Below, piece by piece: positions 23,301 to 30,530 of a stretch of 64,000 nt of DNA. Below the pieces are notes generated by a model. It was given only the letters and a program-made list of their open reading frames with translations, did not search any database and was not told the origin of the DNA. The stretch is from Glandiceps talaboti (taxonomy: Eukaryota > Hemichordata > Enteropneusta > Spengelidae), in the NCBI RefSeq assembly GCF_964340395.1, contig NC_135553.1:16488501-16552500 (forward strand), given 5' to 3'. Position numbers and translations under genes: made by a program. Numbering within the stretch: position 1 is the stretch's first letter; each line of letters begins with the position of its first letter.

Positions 23301-23723
23301 TGGAAGAACAGTTTAATTTTATATTGTCTTTTTAAGTTGGTCAGTTTCCGCATCCACTTTTTCTCGCGAGACTTCAAAATTTTCGAAATTTTATTTATTT
23401 TGGCAGTGAAAAACTAGGTTGAGTCAGGTAAACGGAACCAAACAATTGTTTAGGCCTTAAAAAGAACATATTCTCTCTCTCTCTTGGCTGATAACACAAA
23501 GATTATCACAAACTATCATTCGTCGTAATTGACTTTCATATATCTATGTCATTTTTTCCGATTGAATATTTTTTACCTGTTCTGATTTATAAATATTCAG
23601 ATAAAGACACCAATAAAACGACGATATTGGAAGAAGAAAGTTAAAGTTGGACCACGGAAAGAAACAGTGGCAGCTTCGGGCATTGATGACACGACAAACA
23701 CCACTACAACGTCAACAACATAA
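392..23723 (+). CDS. Adhesion GPCR with LamG modules, mucin-like stalk, GAIN/GPS and 7TM (5' end outside window)
   Basis: A cell-surface receptor of the adhesion GPCR family. The first recognised exon begins in phase 1, so earlier exons lie upstream. Exons placed by eye: 392-909, 1659-1776, 2067-2593, 2991-3111, 3750-4276, 4800-4917, 5695-6561 or 6622, 7662-7750, 8977-9147 (or 9162), 9728-9799, 10467-10593, 11149-11253, 11587-11750, 12452-12504, 13102-13213, 13449-13552, 14180-14279, 15088-15308, 21546-21612, 22070-22155, 22441-22567, 22972-23013 and 23601-23723 (stop TAA). Reading phases agree at every junction except the end of the stalk exon: the GTAAGA donor at 6623 leaves phase 2 and would need an unseen exon, while GTGCGT at 6562 leaves phase 1 and joins 7662 directly. 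The ectodomain resembles vertebrate receptors with a pentraxin/LamG domain (ADGRD and ADGRG6 types), but orthology is not established. The long intron after TM4 holds an antisense Ty3/Gypsy element. Confidence 0.88.
1026..1192 (+). repeat. Pentameric microsatellite (TATGC/TGTGC/TGTTG variants)
   Basis: A roughly 165-bp tract of 5-bp units drifts from TATGC through TGTGC and TGTTG to TGGTG, inside the intron of LamG module 1. Because 5 is not a multiple of 3, several frames stay open; these Cys-rich frames are not genes. Confidence 0.9.
2067..3111 (+). CDS. LamG/pentraxin-like module 2 (two exons)
   Basis: Exons 2067-2593 (527 bp) and 2991-3111 (121 bp) repeat the architecture of module 1 with the same intron phases (1, 0, 1). 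Conserved marks are [42 protein letters not shown] and, in the short exon, MCGSIFSW. The intron at 2594-2990 holds a short AC microsatellite near 2757-2784. Confidence 0.8.
3750..4917 (+). CDS. LamG/pentraxin-like module 3 (two exons)
   Basis: Exons 3750-4276 (527 bp) and 4800-4917 (118 bp) form the third copy of the two-exon cassette. Marks are [42 protein letters not shown] and ICGNLFSW. Modules 2 and 3 look closer to each other than to module 1, which fits a late duplication. Open reading upstream of 3750 (from 3545) crosses the acceptor and is probably intronic. Confidence 0.8.
4950..5052 (+). repeat. Compound GT / GCGT / GCAT microsatellite
   Basis: A GT tract passes into GCGT and then GCAT tetranucleotides. 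It starts about 30 bp after the donor at 4918, within the intron before the stalk exon. Confidence 0.95.
5695..6622 (+). CDS. Ser/Thr-rich mucin-like stalk exon of the GPCR
   Basis: A single long exon, entered in phase 1 after the acceptor at 5693-5694. Its first part (5730-6029) is four tandem units that alternate 22 and 28 residues, built around [17 protein letters not shown] and an extra YSSYSD in every second unit. The rest is rich in Thr and Ser and contains two copies of a block with the words TEVT, AFTT and VTSTP (about 6310-6415 and 6490-6605). Such sequence is typical of heavily O-glycosylated stalks that hold adhesion domains away from the membrane. The 3' end is either 6561 (donor GTGCGT, phase-compatible with 7662) or 6622 (donor GTAAGA). 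Confidence 0.75.
7662..13213 (+). CDS. GAIN domain and GPS cleavage site exons of the GPCR
   Basis: Small exons at 7662-7750, 8977-9147, 9728-9799, 10467-10593, 11149-11253, 11587-11750, 12452-12504 and 13102-13213 encode the GPCR autoproteolysis-inducing domain. The last of these carries a complete GPS: a Trp followed by GGC, then [14 protein letters not shown] with the CxCxHxT core. The expected cut lies between Met and Thr and would expose a tethered agonist starting TNFALLM. All catalytic features needed for self-cleavage are visible. The exon at 8977 has two possible donors (9148 and 9163), both phase 0. Confidence 0.85.
8527..8900 (-). mobile_element. 3' end of a non-LTR retrotransposon (LINE), truncated
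   Basis: Read on the minus strand, the segment encodes a typical C-terminus of a LINE ORF2, with words like [13 protein letters not shown] and IKEYAINN, interrupted by a frame change. An untranslated 3' region follows and ends in TTCAA-type tandem units (8527-8550 on the + strand as TTGAA). The 5' part is missing, as is usual for LINE insertions. It lies in the intron between exons 7662-7750 and 8977-9147. Confidence 0.65.
9887..10053 (+). repeat. GT-rich compound microsatellite
   Basis: GTGTCT, GT, GTCT, GTAT and AT runs follow one another in the intron after exon 9728-9799. Confidence 0.9.
10687..10962 (+). repeat. ACAG tetranucleotide tract
   Basis: About 275 bp of GACA/ACAG repeats with scattered GGCA and ATAC variants, 90 bp after the donor at 10594. 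Open frames on both strands here are repeat artefacts. Confidence 0.95.
11302..11389 (+). repeat. CT dinucleotide tract
   Basis: A nearly pure CT run of about 88 bp within the intron between exons 11149-11253 and 11587-11750. Confidence 0.95.
13449..23723 (+). CDS. Seven-transmembrane region and cytoplasmic tail of the GPCR
   Basis: TM1 is in exon 13449-13552 and TM2 in 14180-14279. TM3 and TM4 share 15088-15308, with the hallmark [16 protein letters not shown]. Exon 21546-21612 has the family word CWIS followed by FAFVGPV. TM5 is in 22070-22155. TM6 is in 22441-22567, with [21 protein letters not shown]7 is in 22972-23013, with [10 protein letters not shown]. The last exon (23601-23723) gives a 40-residue tail rich in Lys/Arg and then Thr. 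These are class B2 (adhesion) signatures. The short tail leaves little room for scaffold-binding motifs. Confidence 0.88.
13725..14110 (+). repeat. Dispersed repeat segment with 'TTGAACTATTGATCTCG' words
   Basis: Two direct copies of a segment like CTACATTGAACTATTGATCTC lie at about 13827 and 14071, with a GAC trinucleotide run (14010-14034) between them. The same words recur near 55585 and 62965, so this is an interspersed repeat. It fills the intron between TM1 and TM2. Confidence 0.5.
15401..15552 (-). repeat. LTR (3' LTR in element orientation)
   Basis: A 152-bp terminal repeat that matches 20464-20615 base for base as far as can be checked by eye. It starts at the ATTGT target duplication and ends next to the polypurine tract. 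Confidence 0.93.
15553..15565 (-). promoter_or_regulatory. Polypurine tract of the LTR element
   Basis: On the minus strand a purine-rich run, AAACAAAGAGGG, directly abuts the 3' LTR. This is where plus-strand DNA synthesis is primed in LTR elements. Confidence 0.75.
15940..17514 (-). CDS. Pol of the Ty3/Gypsy element, C-terminal part: end of RNase H and integrase
   Basis: An open frame of 524 codons in the same frame as the upstream pol part, one codon past the TAA stop. It starts in the RNase H end ([10 protein letters not shown]) and continues with integrase: an HHCC zinc-binding region (HASHQG, then CGEC), a catalytic core with ATDLFD, SDNGPPF and the glutamate in LVEKAVG, and a basic C-terminal part. 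No chromodomain is visible. The ATG at 17514 lies inside the RNase H fold, so it is not a natural start. Confidence 0.87.
   Translation of the reverse strand: MRMRLQAYDFKLVAKKGTEIPVADALSRAFVKETGPSLTGEDSHIFTVTTQEIPSILQTSSPRLKKIRQATAVDLEMQTLKDMIHSPHGWPSRRSDVDQKIKVYYDFREELSEIDGIIFRGGRIVIPKEQRRDALDMLHASHQGMVKTKQLGRDLVYWPGMNKQVEDVVSRCGECQENRARQQKEPLLPMPVPTRPWEHLATDLFDCLDRKWLICVDYYSEYFEIEQMTTTDSTPVIKQTKKWFATHGIPDIVTSDNGPPFSSAEYSHFADKYGFKHDPISPKHSQANGLVEKAVGIAKKMLIKCHASGKDPYLALLNIRNTPRDDETGSPAQRLFARRTATRIPTARSKLKPEVKTPENVTTRLYQDRHSRAKKYYNQHTKLLPKLDTSDTVRVRVKNKWKPAQLLPDQTHMQRRSYKIRLPSGRETRRNRRDLLRTNETGIYLKEEDPSDWPETSIMPRHKSSQANNSIKSHQICQTTPPPTPATPHSLTPPLQFAPAGKTPVLTRSGRVSKPPPGLNDFVK
17518..19485 (-). 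CDS. Pol of the Ty3/Gypsy element, N-terminal part: zinc knuckles, protease, RT, partial RNase H
   Basis: This frame is open from just after a TAA at 19486-19488 down to a TAA at 17518-17520; the first ATG is at 19149. It begins within gag, in the -1 frame. Two CCHC knuckles (about 19262-19358) show Cx2Cx4Hx4C spacing. The protease core has [10 protein letters not shown] near 19080. Reverse transcriptase shows [36 protein letters not shown] and the catalytic VDD in [10 protein letters not shown]. RNase H starts with [10 protein letters not shown] and has the EKEMLAI and ETDH segments. The frame stops within RNase H at a position where related elements usually have glutamine; the same frame resumes at once as the integrase ORF. 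Confidence 0.88.
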   Translation of the reverse strand, partial: LFTPWIQQRSTSCPCPWQLEHQSAESGSDSHGRTQRNSAADSCSRCGTQHEPRCCPAYGKTCAKCGKRNHFARRCKTKNNVNVVEHEVAEYEYPYDTETSYVWSANTHNQKDMHNWTVNLKSGNKVISFKIDTGAEVNIISRNTYESLWPKPPLKQTSTGIFGLGKQKVSPLGETNIEVEYKGVKHALRCIVIQTTAPNLLSLQDSVNMNLVTRVYEVKRNPVLPESVTKCMHQSTVDIIKEYIDVFTGIGKVPGEVELKVNPEVAPVAQPPRPIPIALQAAVKAKLDQLVTNGIIEKVPIGEPTPWCSALHIVPKKDGSVRITIDPKDLNKALQREYYPTNTVDEVAQRCGKARYFTVLDANQGYFQLQLAESSRNLTVFNTPFGRYRYKRLPMGVTSAPELFVRIFGDIFAGIEGLEMIVDDFLIEGDTIEEHNRALKKTLLRARENHVTFSLRKLQLCKNEVRYSGHKFTDNGMKMDEEKIKAVLEMPTPKGPEDVERLLGMVTYVGKYLKNLSATTEPLRELVKDYRNGEEWKFGKTHETALEKIKELMTTAPVLKYYSLTEPIVISGDASQAGLGCVLLQDNRPVAYGSKALTTAEKAYAQIEKEMLAIVFAVKKFHTYIYGRSDVTVETDHLPLVRIFEKPLHQIPLRL
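19242..20171 (-). CDS. Gag of the Ty3/Gypsy element
   Basis: An open frame of 309 codons from an ATG shortly after the primer-binding site. The N-terminus is acidic and Ser-rich. The middle has the capsid-like pattern of K02A2.6-type Gag proteins ([17 protein letters not shown], then a helical stretch with KFDEYF and [10 protein letters not shown]). A basic [12 protein letters not shown] segment precedes the end. The zinc knuckles expected near the C-terminus are not in this frame: they lie in the overlapping pol frame. In its last 240 bases this frame may therefore be read only until the ribosome shifts. Confidence 0.85.
   Translation of the reverse strand: MSDTEHSSSSNSDSETEEETNLVATASHTSNMPNTGTTSIIQGILPPKFNVSADKAHLITAWKEYKADFDMYFLASGQQGLDDKQKVAMLLYQMGKQFIRVYNTDFVFDPVTDRDKYNEVIKKFDEYFEPKKLVKGYITKFQQRKQGPTETIAEYVTELRELAKLCQFGDNEENMIAVQLSNGVRDEQLRKKLWDEDLTLQKTIEKCQSFELRSESFKLYSSEQGADVNYSHRGSSRGRHRARARGNWNINPQSQALIHMEEPSVTQLQTLVADVEHNMNQDAALLMVRLVQSVESETTLPEDAKPRTM
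20446..20463 (-). promoter_or_regulatory. Primer-binding site of the LTR element, probably tRNA-Leu
   Basis: Directly inside the 5' LTR the minus strand reads TGGTGTCAGAATTCGGCG. TGG pairs with the CCA tail of a tRNA, and the following TGTCAGA fits the 3' end of animal tRNA-Leu. The tRNA assignment is from memory of that 3' end and is less certain than the site itself. Confidence 0.65.
20464..20615 (-). repeat. LTR (5' LTR in element orientation)
   Basis: The 152-bp partner of 15401-15552. It would hold the element's promoter, transcribing leftward. It is followed on the right by the target duplication ATTGT at 20616-20620. Confidence 0.93.
20655..21190 (+). repeat. Minisatellite, about 47-bp unit
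   Basis: Around ten degenerate copies of a unit containing TTTATCATGTGGCTAAG, then TATATAAATATCTGACTAA and CATTGCTA. The later copies (after about 21055) are more diverged. The array lies just right of the LTR element in the same intron. Confidence 0.85.
23131..23460. mobile_element. Short terminal-inverted-repeat element, copy 1
   Basis: A 330-bp segment that starts TTAAGGCCCAAA and ends TTTAGGCCTTAA. Further inside it has matching inverted words around TGGTTCCG / CGGAACCA. No coding capacity is seen. Related copies lie at 33086-33468, 33571-33834 and 40325-40689, so this is a dispersed non-autonomous DNA element. It sits in the last intron of the GPCR. Confidence 0.65.
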
Positions 23724-23788
23724 AGAATCGACAATGAGATTTGTCAGCCGACATTTACAAAAAACATACTTTGTCTCTTTTGAAATTT

Positions 23789-23840
<52 letters not shown>

Positions 23841-25200
23841 ATCAGTGGCACATGCACTGACACAATAACCATAGTGTGTGTCTGTGTCTGTGTATTTGTG
23901 TGTTTTGAAGGGGGGGGGCTGAAATCTATAAAGATACACAAATCTATATAGTGTTATTTTTCCAAAACAACCATATAATGTAATATCATAGCAACAATCC
24001 TCTCTGCGTAGAATTGAATACGGGAAACTTGAGACAACTGCGAATTTCTCTAGACAGCTTTATCAATGCTGAACGTAGAAGTTGATTTTGCTAGTGTTTT
24101 ATCAGGAAGGGTAATTTCTGTTCCATTGAACAAATAATTCTACTTACAAAGAATACTTAACCATCATTTGTCATTGGCAGAACCTAAACCTGGTACTCGG
24201 GATGCATTTGACAATCGGTCACATACATGCATGTATTTCAGTATACCTGTATTAAAAATGTCGATGAAACCCCCTCATTCCATCAATTTACAGCGACAGA
24301 GACAGCGACAGAGAAGACGACTTTAATGCCATTGAAGGCATGCATCGACATTGACAAATACTAGAATCGACATATTATGTAAATGGTTTCACTTGACTAA
24401 TGATTAACTTTTAAACTCACCTTGTGCCAATTTAGTATTTACATTTATGTTAATATATTGTAAATAGCTTGTATAAAACATGTTCCTTGTGAGCCGATTG
24501 TGACTAATCACCAGTTATACCATCTAGTAATATTTAACTGTGTTTTCATATCTATGTATATTGACTCCAGAGTTAGAATTGTCATCAAAAATAAAATTGT
24601 AAGTGACAGAATATGTTTAATTAACACTTTAGCGTTTGGTATGTTAAACAGTACCTATAATTTGTTATCGTGTATATCAAAACCTGCATTAAAAGAGATT
24701 CAATTGAATGTGTCTGTACATGTAGAACGATTTTCCAGTTTAGTTGCAGTCCAATACGCATGCCCAGATAAACTGCTTTTCGTTTGTTGACAAAAATGTG
24801 TTGCGCAATAACTATGTTCTGCATATGTTCTGACCAGGATGTTGAATTTGCATGATGTCAGTGTTCACTTCCTGGGAAGATATTTCATAACTCATAAAAA
24901 TGTCGTTTTGAAAACCTGCGCATCCCTAGTTACTGCTGGCTAAGTTTTGGTAGCATGGGACCCCGACGTGACTGTGTGAATCCGAAGACTGCTGCCACAC
25001 TGACTAATAAAAATACTACGAGATGGAGATACAACAGTAGTTGTAGTCTAAGCAATTTGATAACAGTGGCAGCTTAAACCATTCTACTATTGTACTGTTA
25101 GAACTCTTTTACATTCAAACTTGCTCTGTAAACGTATTTATAAAATGTTAATTTTCATAGATTGAGCGAATAATTATTAAAATTAATAAATGTCTGTTTT
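23724..25200 (+). other. GPCR 3' untranslated region and flank
   Basis: After the stop codon come an AAC trinucleotide tract (23790-23839), a GT-rich run and AT-rich sequence. AATAAA-like words lie near 24589 and 25005 (CTAATAAAAATAC). No further exon is recognised; the exact poly(A) site is unknown. Confidence 0.5.
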
Positions 25201-27079
25201 AAACCCAAATAACTGGATGACTGTTGACACATATAGTATTTATTTCAATCACTACAGGTAAGGAAAAGAGTTTTCCTTTTCTGTGTTCCAATAGTCGTAC
25301 GCTGAATTGCATTTGTATTGTCGTACTTTATCTTCACCAATGCATATTAATGTACACAGTGTACATACACTAGTCTAAGAGGTAACCATGGTGAAAAACG
25401 GACTTCTGTTGTTCATACCAGGTACTTTGACATGCAAAAATTCCATCATGGGTACTGTACATTAAATCAACACTTGACACATTCATGTCATCTGACAAAT
25501 TATCTTTATTTCTTCTACTTTAACTCAAAAATATATCAATTACATGTAACCTTCTTGAATAAGTATAATTAAACAAACATCAGACAACATCCAGAAAATA
25601 TGTTTTAGGTTTTTTAGATAGCAATATTGGTATAATTGTCTAAAAGCTACAAATTAAATCTGGGAATTGCAATCTGTCTAATAAGAATGGTGACCTAACT
25701 TCCCCTTGATCCTGAACCACAAACGGACAATCATATTATTTTTTTTATTACAACTTGATTAATTTTAAAAATGTATATTGATTTTCTGTAATAGGATTTT
25801 CATCTAGTTTGATTGTCAAAATATAACTCTTAGAGTTTCTTGCATCTTGGAAATCCATCTTCAATAGCTAATGTAAATATCAAGAGTTTTCATTTCCCTA
25901 TTGTTAGATAAACAAAGGTGATTTTTCACAATTTTGCAGTAATCACAATTTTTTAATGATCAACTCCTACTTTTTCCTGTATATTGACAGTGGGATATTT
26001 TAGTTTTATTTTCCCAGCAACTATCCCACCTTTTCCTGTCTGAAATGTGATAAAATATGGAAACTATAGTATGAATTATGATATTTGACACGTCAGGGTA
26101 AATCATATTAGTTGTTGATTATGAAATGATGATGCATAACTTGTAAATTTAAAGACAGAAGAGATGGTACATACATCAATCGCTGTACTAAATATATAAC
26201 AATACCGATAACATGTACAGAATATCAGTAATGCTCTTTAAAAACATGTATAAACACAAACGTCTTCATTTAACATTTCAAGAATTCATAAAGGCAAAAG
26301 AAATATATATAAGTAAATAAAAATTGCTGTAAAGTGTATGTGCCATGATTTGCTAATATAAGGTATCCACTTTGCATAATAAGCCCATGTTAAACTTTTC
26401 TGTAAATGGTGACCCCTCTATTTGCACAATACATGAACATTTAATGAAGTTTATATATTGGCAATATAAAGAGAAATGAGACTAGAAACCAAAGTTAACA
26501 CTTTTTCTTGTAACAGTTGTATCTTTAAGGCCAGAATAGGCAATTTGCTGACCACAGTTTTCTGTACTTTTGACTTTGACAGCATTTCATGACAGATAAT
26601 TGATCAGTGCAGTATACTGACCACTAACAGGATTCTGTAGACCTTTCAAAGTCAAAGGTGATCAAGGTAATTCCTGATTTTGTCATACATCTATATGGCC
26701 CTCACCTGAGAACCAATTTGTACAATCTGACACCACAGAGCCTCCCCCACCTGCAATTGCTGAAGGCTCCCTTAGACGTTCAAACAGAGGTCTCATGTAT
26801 ATTAGAAATCGTGTATCATGACTAAGCATAACAATTCTGTCATTGTTACTATGGTGATACCAGTAAATTGTTTGTACTTGATGAGATACCACATACTGAC
26901 TGGGGATTTATGTTTACTAATGGCAAAGCATTACATATGCATCAGCATATGGCAGCTGACATTACAGTCAGTGTGACACCATTTGCTGCATAACTAACAT
27001 AACTACATTTGATTTACTGATCCTAGCGCTGCTGCAGCAAACAGTGTAGCAATGAATTTTGAGAATATTGTTGGAGTTG
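25201..27079. other. Intergenic AT-rich DNA, no gene recognised
   Basis: No family is recognised on either strand. A short frame at 26683-26892 on the minus strand contains a piece with plausible splice sites (about 26706-26751), but it shows no similarity that can be named. Confidence 0.4.
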
Positions 27080-27083
27080 TTAC

Positions 27084-27150
<67 letters not shown>

Positions 27151-27468
27151 GAGGAGGAGGAGGTGGTGGAGGAGGTGTAGTTACTGCAGCTACAACCCGA
27201 GGTGGTATTCCCGATGCACCTGACCATCCTGAAAGAGGTGGTGTGACACTTGTACTACTGCTACTAGTTATAAAACTACTTTTCATTATCTTATCGGTTA
27301 TGTCAACACCTTTACTAGAGTCCGTTATTCGTATCAATTTTTCCTCTCTCTGAGGTGGTTTTTCGAATTGCCTAGTTGCCATTGGTAGTGTGCATACTTG
27401 TTGTGGTTGATGATAATGCACCTGGGGCATAGGTTGCTGTTGTTGTACTGGGTAGTACCCTGCACCTG
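27080..27468 (-). CDS. eIF4G N-terminal-like exon with poly-Pro and poly-Gln end
   Basis: The exon begins after a good acceptor (TTTGTACTCAG) at 27469, in phase 1. It encodes AGAGYYPVQQQQPMPQ, then the eIF4G-type word REEKLIRITDSSKG followed by DITDKIM. These match the conserved segment of eIF4G that reads like IRIRDPNQGG-KDITEEIM near the poly(A)-binding-protein-binding region. A Ser-rich stretch, eight prolines and a run of about 22 glutamines (CAA repeats, 27085-27149) follow, and then TAA. The last codons could also be a donor (CA then GTAACA). The exon lies downstream of the MIF4G-like exon at 30081-30287, the reverse of the order in eIF4G. Confidence 0.7.
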
Positions 27469-27689
27469 CTGAGTACAAAAATTCTATATCAGGGAAAAAT
27501 GATGCAAGAGTCAAAGCAGAGCTATAACATCTAAGTTACAGCTAAGAGCTGAATTCAAAGTGTAAGTCTAGTATTTCCAGTAGTGATAGGCAGCATACTT
27601 AGTGTACATGTACTATAGGCTGCCTACTTCCTGTAGTTAGCTATAGAAAGAGAACACCGAGAAAACCTTATGATCCAATTTACTTTGTA

Positions 27690-28012
27690 TGGCTAGACAC
27701 ATAATACATTATATTTGTTGGACTAAAGACGTTCGCGTGTCATTATATTTGCTGGACTAAAGATGTGATGATGTGTTTGTTGGACTGGAGACATGTGACA
27801 TTATATTTGTTGGACTAAAGACATGCAACATTATGTTTTGTTGAACTGGCATTTCATTTGTTGGAGTAAAGACATGTGACATTATATTTGTTGGACTGGA
27901 GATCTGACGTTATCTTTGTTGGACTGTAGCTATGTAACATTATCTTTGTAGGACTGTAGACAACATGTGATGTTATCTTTGTTGGACTTGAGATATGTGA
28001 CATTAAGGCTAT
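27690..28012. repeat. Degenerate minisatellite, about 30-bp unit
   Basis: About nine units with the words CATTATATTTGTTGGACT and AAGACATGTGA, in the intron between the two eIF4G-like N-terminal exons. Confidence 0.7.
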
Positions 28013-28304
28013 GGTCAGAACCCAAGCATTTTAAAATTTACTCCATAAATGGCAGCTTCTGAGGTGTAATTTGGTTCAAAATATGAGCAAAATATTTCAA
28101 GCCCCCCCCCCCTTTCAGACCATCAGAATTGTCATGCCCCTCAAACCCCAAATATTGTCATGACTTCTCTCCCCCCCCCCATCACCAGGTGCTCCAAGGT
28201 CTCATTAGAAAGCTCATATTATGGATAACATCATGTAGACAGTCAAATGAGTTCTCTACACTTTTCAGAGTCAGCATGCAAAATGTGCACTTTTATGACA
28301 AACA

Positions 28305-28365
28305 TGGCCTCCATCATCATTATCATCATCATCATCATCATCATCATTATCATTATCATCATCAT
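28305..28365 (+). repeat. ATC/ATT trinucleotide tract
   Basis: A run of CATCAT and CATTAT triplets; the poly-His, poly-Ile and poly-Met frames across it are artefacts. Confidence 0.9.
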
Positions 28366-28647
28366 GGTGATCATTATTACAAAGACAAAAAATATCAAAG
28401 TGATGTCCAAATGGCCACTATTAGTATTTGTCATTTGTGCAAGGTTTGGCTGAAATCAGCTTATGCATTTCAATGATAAAGGTGGACACGGATGGATGGG
28501 GTAAATGGACCCCAACAAAGTAGTGCCCCTCAGGCTAAAATAATTGCCCACTAGGACTAAATATATGGCAGCCATGTTTGTATAACTGACAGTACTTAGC
28601 TGGAGTAGGTCCAGAAGTAGATGGGCTACAATATGGTGATTTTATAC

Positions 28648-28708
28648 CATACTGAATTCCAGCCTGGAAATGGGGCGCCACCTGATGTTGATATGCTTGC
28701 TGAGGACG
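28648..28708 (-). CDS. eIF4G N-terminal-like small exon
   Basis: A 61-bp exon with acceptor TTGTTGTAG at 28709 and donor GTATAA at 28647. In phase 0 it reads RPQQAYQHQVAPHFQAGIQY and leaves phase 1, which fits the phase-1 entry of the exon at 27468. The Gln/Pro/Tyr-rich composition is like the eIF4G N-terminus. Its phase-0 start would accept splicing from any of the upstream phase-0 exons on this strand, including the TRIM exon. Confidence 0.5.
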
Positions 28709-28935
28709 CTACAACAATTAAAACACATCATTTGCATTTTACATTTAGATTTTCTATAATAATATGATTTTAAATAATCTCAGAATGCAGAATTTGATTG
28801 CATTCATTGGTGTGCGTTTTTACAAGGCCACTGTTGTTATGTACAATGTTCACACAGGTATATTCTTATATAGTATTCATAGTTACACTAGCGTGACAAC
28901 TTTGTTATTACCTTGTACAGTGAGGGAAGGCCATG

Positions 28936-29205
28936 TGATATCTTGTATCTGTCTGTCTGTCTTTCTGTCTCTCATCTGCAGAACTTCTAGAAATATCCCC
29001 ACCAAATTTCAGCCCCATCCACCAAGTAGTTTTGAGATGAAAGTTTTTGACCAGATTCACATGTTTACACCTAATTTGCATATCACTGTTGAAATCAACA
29101 TGTGCTGCATGGCCATTCATGTACACACCCCTAGAAACATCTGCGTTGTACAAGTGCCCATGACACTACTGAACTTTAGTTCAGTTGTACTAAAATATTA
29201 ATGCA
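28936..29205. repeat. Dispersed repeat (family also at 47.7-48.2 kb)
   Basis: Contains CTGTCTGT runs, then ACCAAATTTCAGCCCCATC, AGTAGTTTTGAGAT and TTTTTGACCA, and ends with CTACTGAACTTTAGTTCAG. The same ordered words recur at about 47690-48190. This is an interspersed repeat with no coding capacity seen. Confidence 0.55.
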
Positions 29206-30080
29206 CAATTTGTCTCTTATTAGTCTAAGTCTTACCGCTAAATGTCATATACAAACAGACACCATGATTCAAATGCCTATACTCCCATATATTATTAGCA
29301 GTGAACTTTGACCTTGACCATCATGTTTATTGTCAAATAACCGAAATTTGCCTTTCAATCATAACCCAAGAAGCTGAATACCCACATCGTGCTTTCTTTT
29401 ACTACCTTGACCTTTGGCCTTCACCTCCATCCAGAAGGTCAAATAGTACATTTCTCAATATTTATTTGGAAGTTTTATAAACTGTAGATATGTCTGCGCA
29501 TATATGTTTCAGTAATATTATACCTGGGACAGACCTCTATGGATACAAAATCCCTCCATGGATGCAAAATCCCTGTATGACTTAACTCCCATGGTGGAAT
29601 AGCTATGAATATCGATGTGGGATTTTCCTAGGAACTAAGGAACTAATGATCGGTAAACGTAAGTGTTTTCTCACTCCTGTTCATCTGAGATAAGTATTTG
29701 TAATTTGACTTCACCGCTTTCAGTAGCATACAACCCTCTGAGTAAAAGTGGCTATAGGCAGGCTATTTCAGTAGAACATTAAACAGACTTTTTCCATGAA
29801 GATCAATGCAATTTGCATCCACACACAACCAAGGAGATTAAAGAAATGATGACAACTATACATCTCTCTTTGTACATGTAGAAGAGGTGCATGACATGTT
29901 TTTCCTGGGCTTTAAAACACCTGTAATAAGTTTATCATAGTTCCAGCCACGCTTTAATTCCCCCATTTCTAGTTTGAGTGGCATATTTTCAGTAATTGTT
30001 CACATTTTTCTTTCTAAGATTTCAATAACTTGTCTATAAGGGCATGTTTCATAAACAAATTAAATTTTGGCATGAACAAG

Positions 30081-30287
30081 TCATGAAGATTTATTGGTCA
30101 TATTGAGCATATTCTTGATAGTATTCAAATTTGTTGTGATATGGGAGGTGGATTCAAAGACCAGTTCAATCACACCTTTGAGTTTGTCTTCAGTATTGAT
30201 GGGTAGATCCATCACTTGTTGTGTCAGTGTCTGTAATTTCTGAGGTGTCAGCTTATTCAATATACTTGTCACCTTTTTGCATAACTC
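30081..30287 (-). CDS. Terminal exon with start of an eIF4G MIF4G domain
   Basis: Acceptor TTATTTGTAG at 30288, phase 0. It reads [20 protein letters not shown], then [14 protein letters not shown], a close match to the first helices of the eIF4G middle domain. After VFE the similarity ends, and the frame closes with TGA after about 24 more codons. Only about 65 of the usual 230 or so MIF4G residues are present, so the RNA- and eIF4A-binding surface is incomplete. Confidence 0.7.
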   Translation of the reverse strand, partial: ELCKKVTSILNKLTPQKLQTLTQQVMDLPINTEDKLKGVIELVFESTSHITTNLNTIKNMLNMTNKSS

Positions 30288-30485
30288 CTACAAATAAACA
30301 AGTATGAAATCTGTCAGTTGTGTGGTCTTAAATTTATTAATAACACATCATTGGAAAATTAAGTCTTTTTGACAAACATTCTGTATTATTTTTAATAGTG
30401 AGATTCAGTAGTGCTATATGCATGGTAAAGTGTCTGAGTGTGTATTATGTGTGTGTCTGTGTCGGTATGTATGTGTCTGTGTGTA

Positions 30486-30530
<45 letters not shown>

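Noticed and set aside
23647-23868. Poly-Asn / poly-Cys frames
   Set aside because: Shifted readings of the last GPCR exon and of the AAC tract in its 3' UTR.
24500-24824. Open frames on both strands after the GPCR gene
   Set aside because: Low-complexity AT-rich sequence in the probable 3' UTR with no family similarity.
26683-26892. Minus-strand frame with a possible small exon at about 26706-26751
   Set aside because: No recognisable similarity in any phase; it could not be tied to the eIF4G-like exons.
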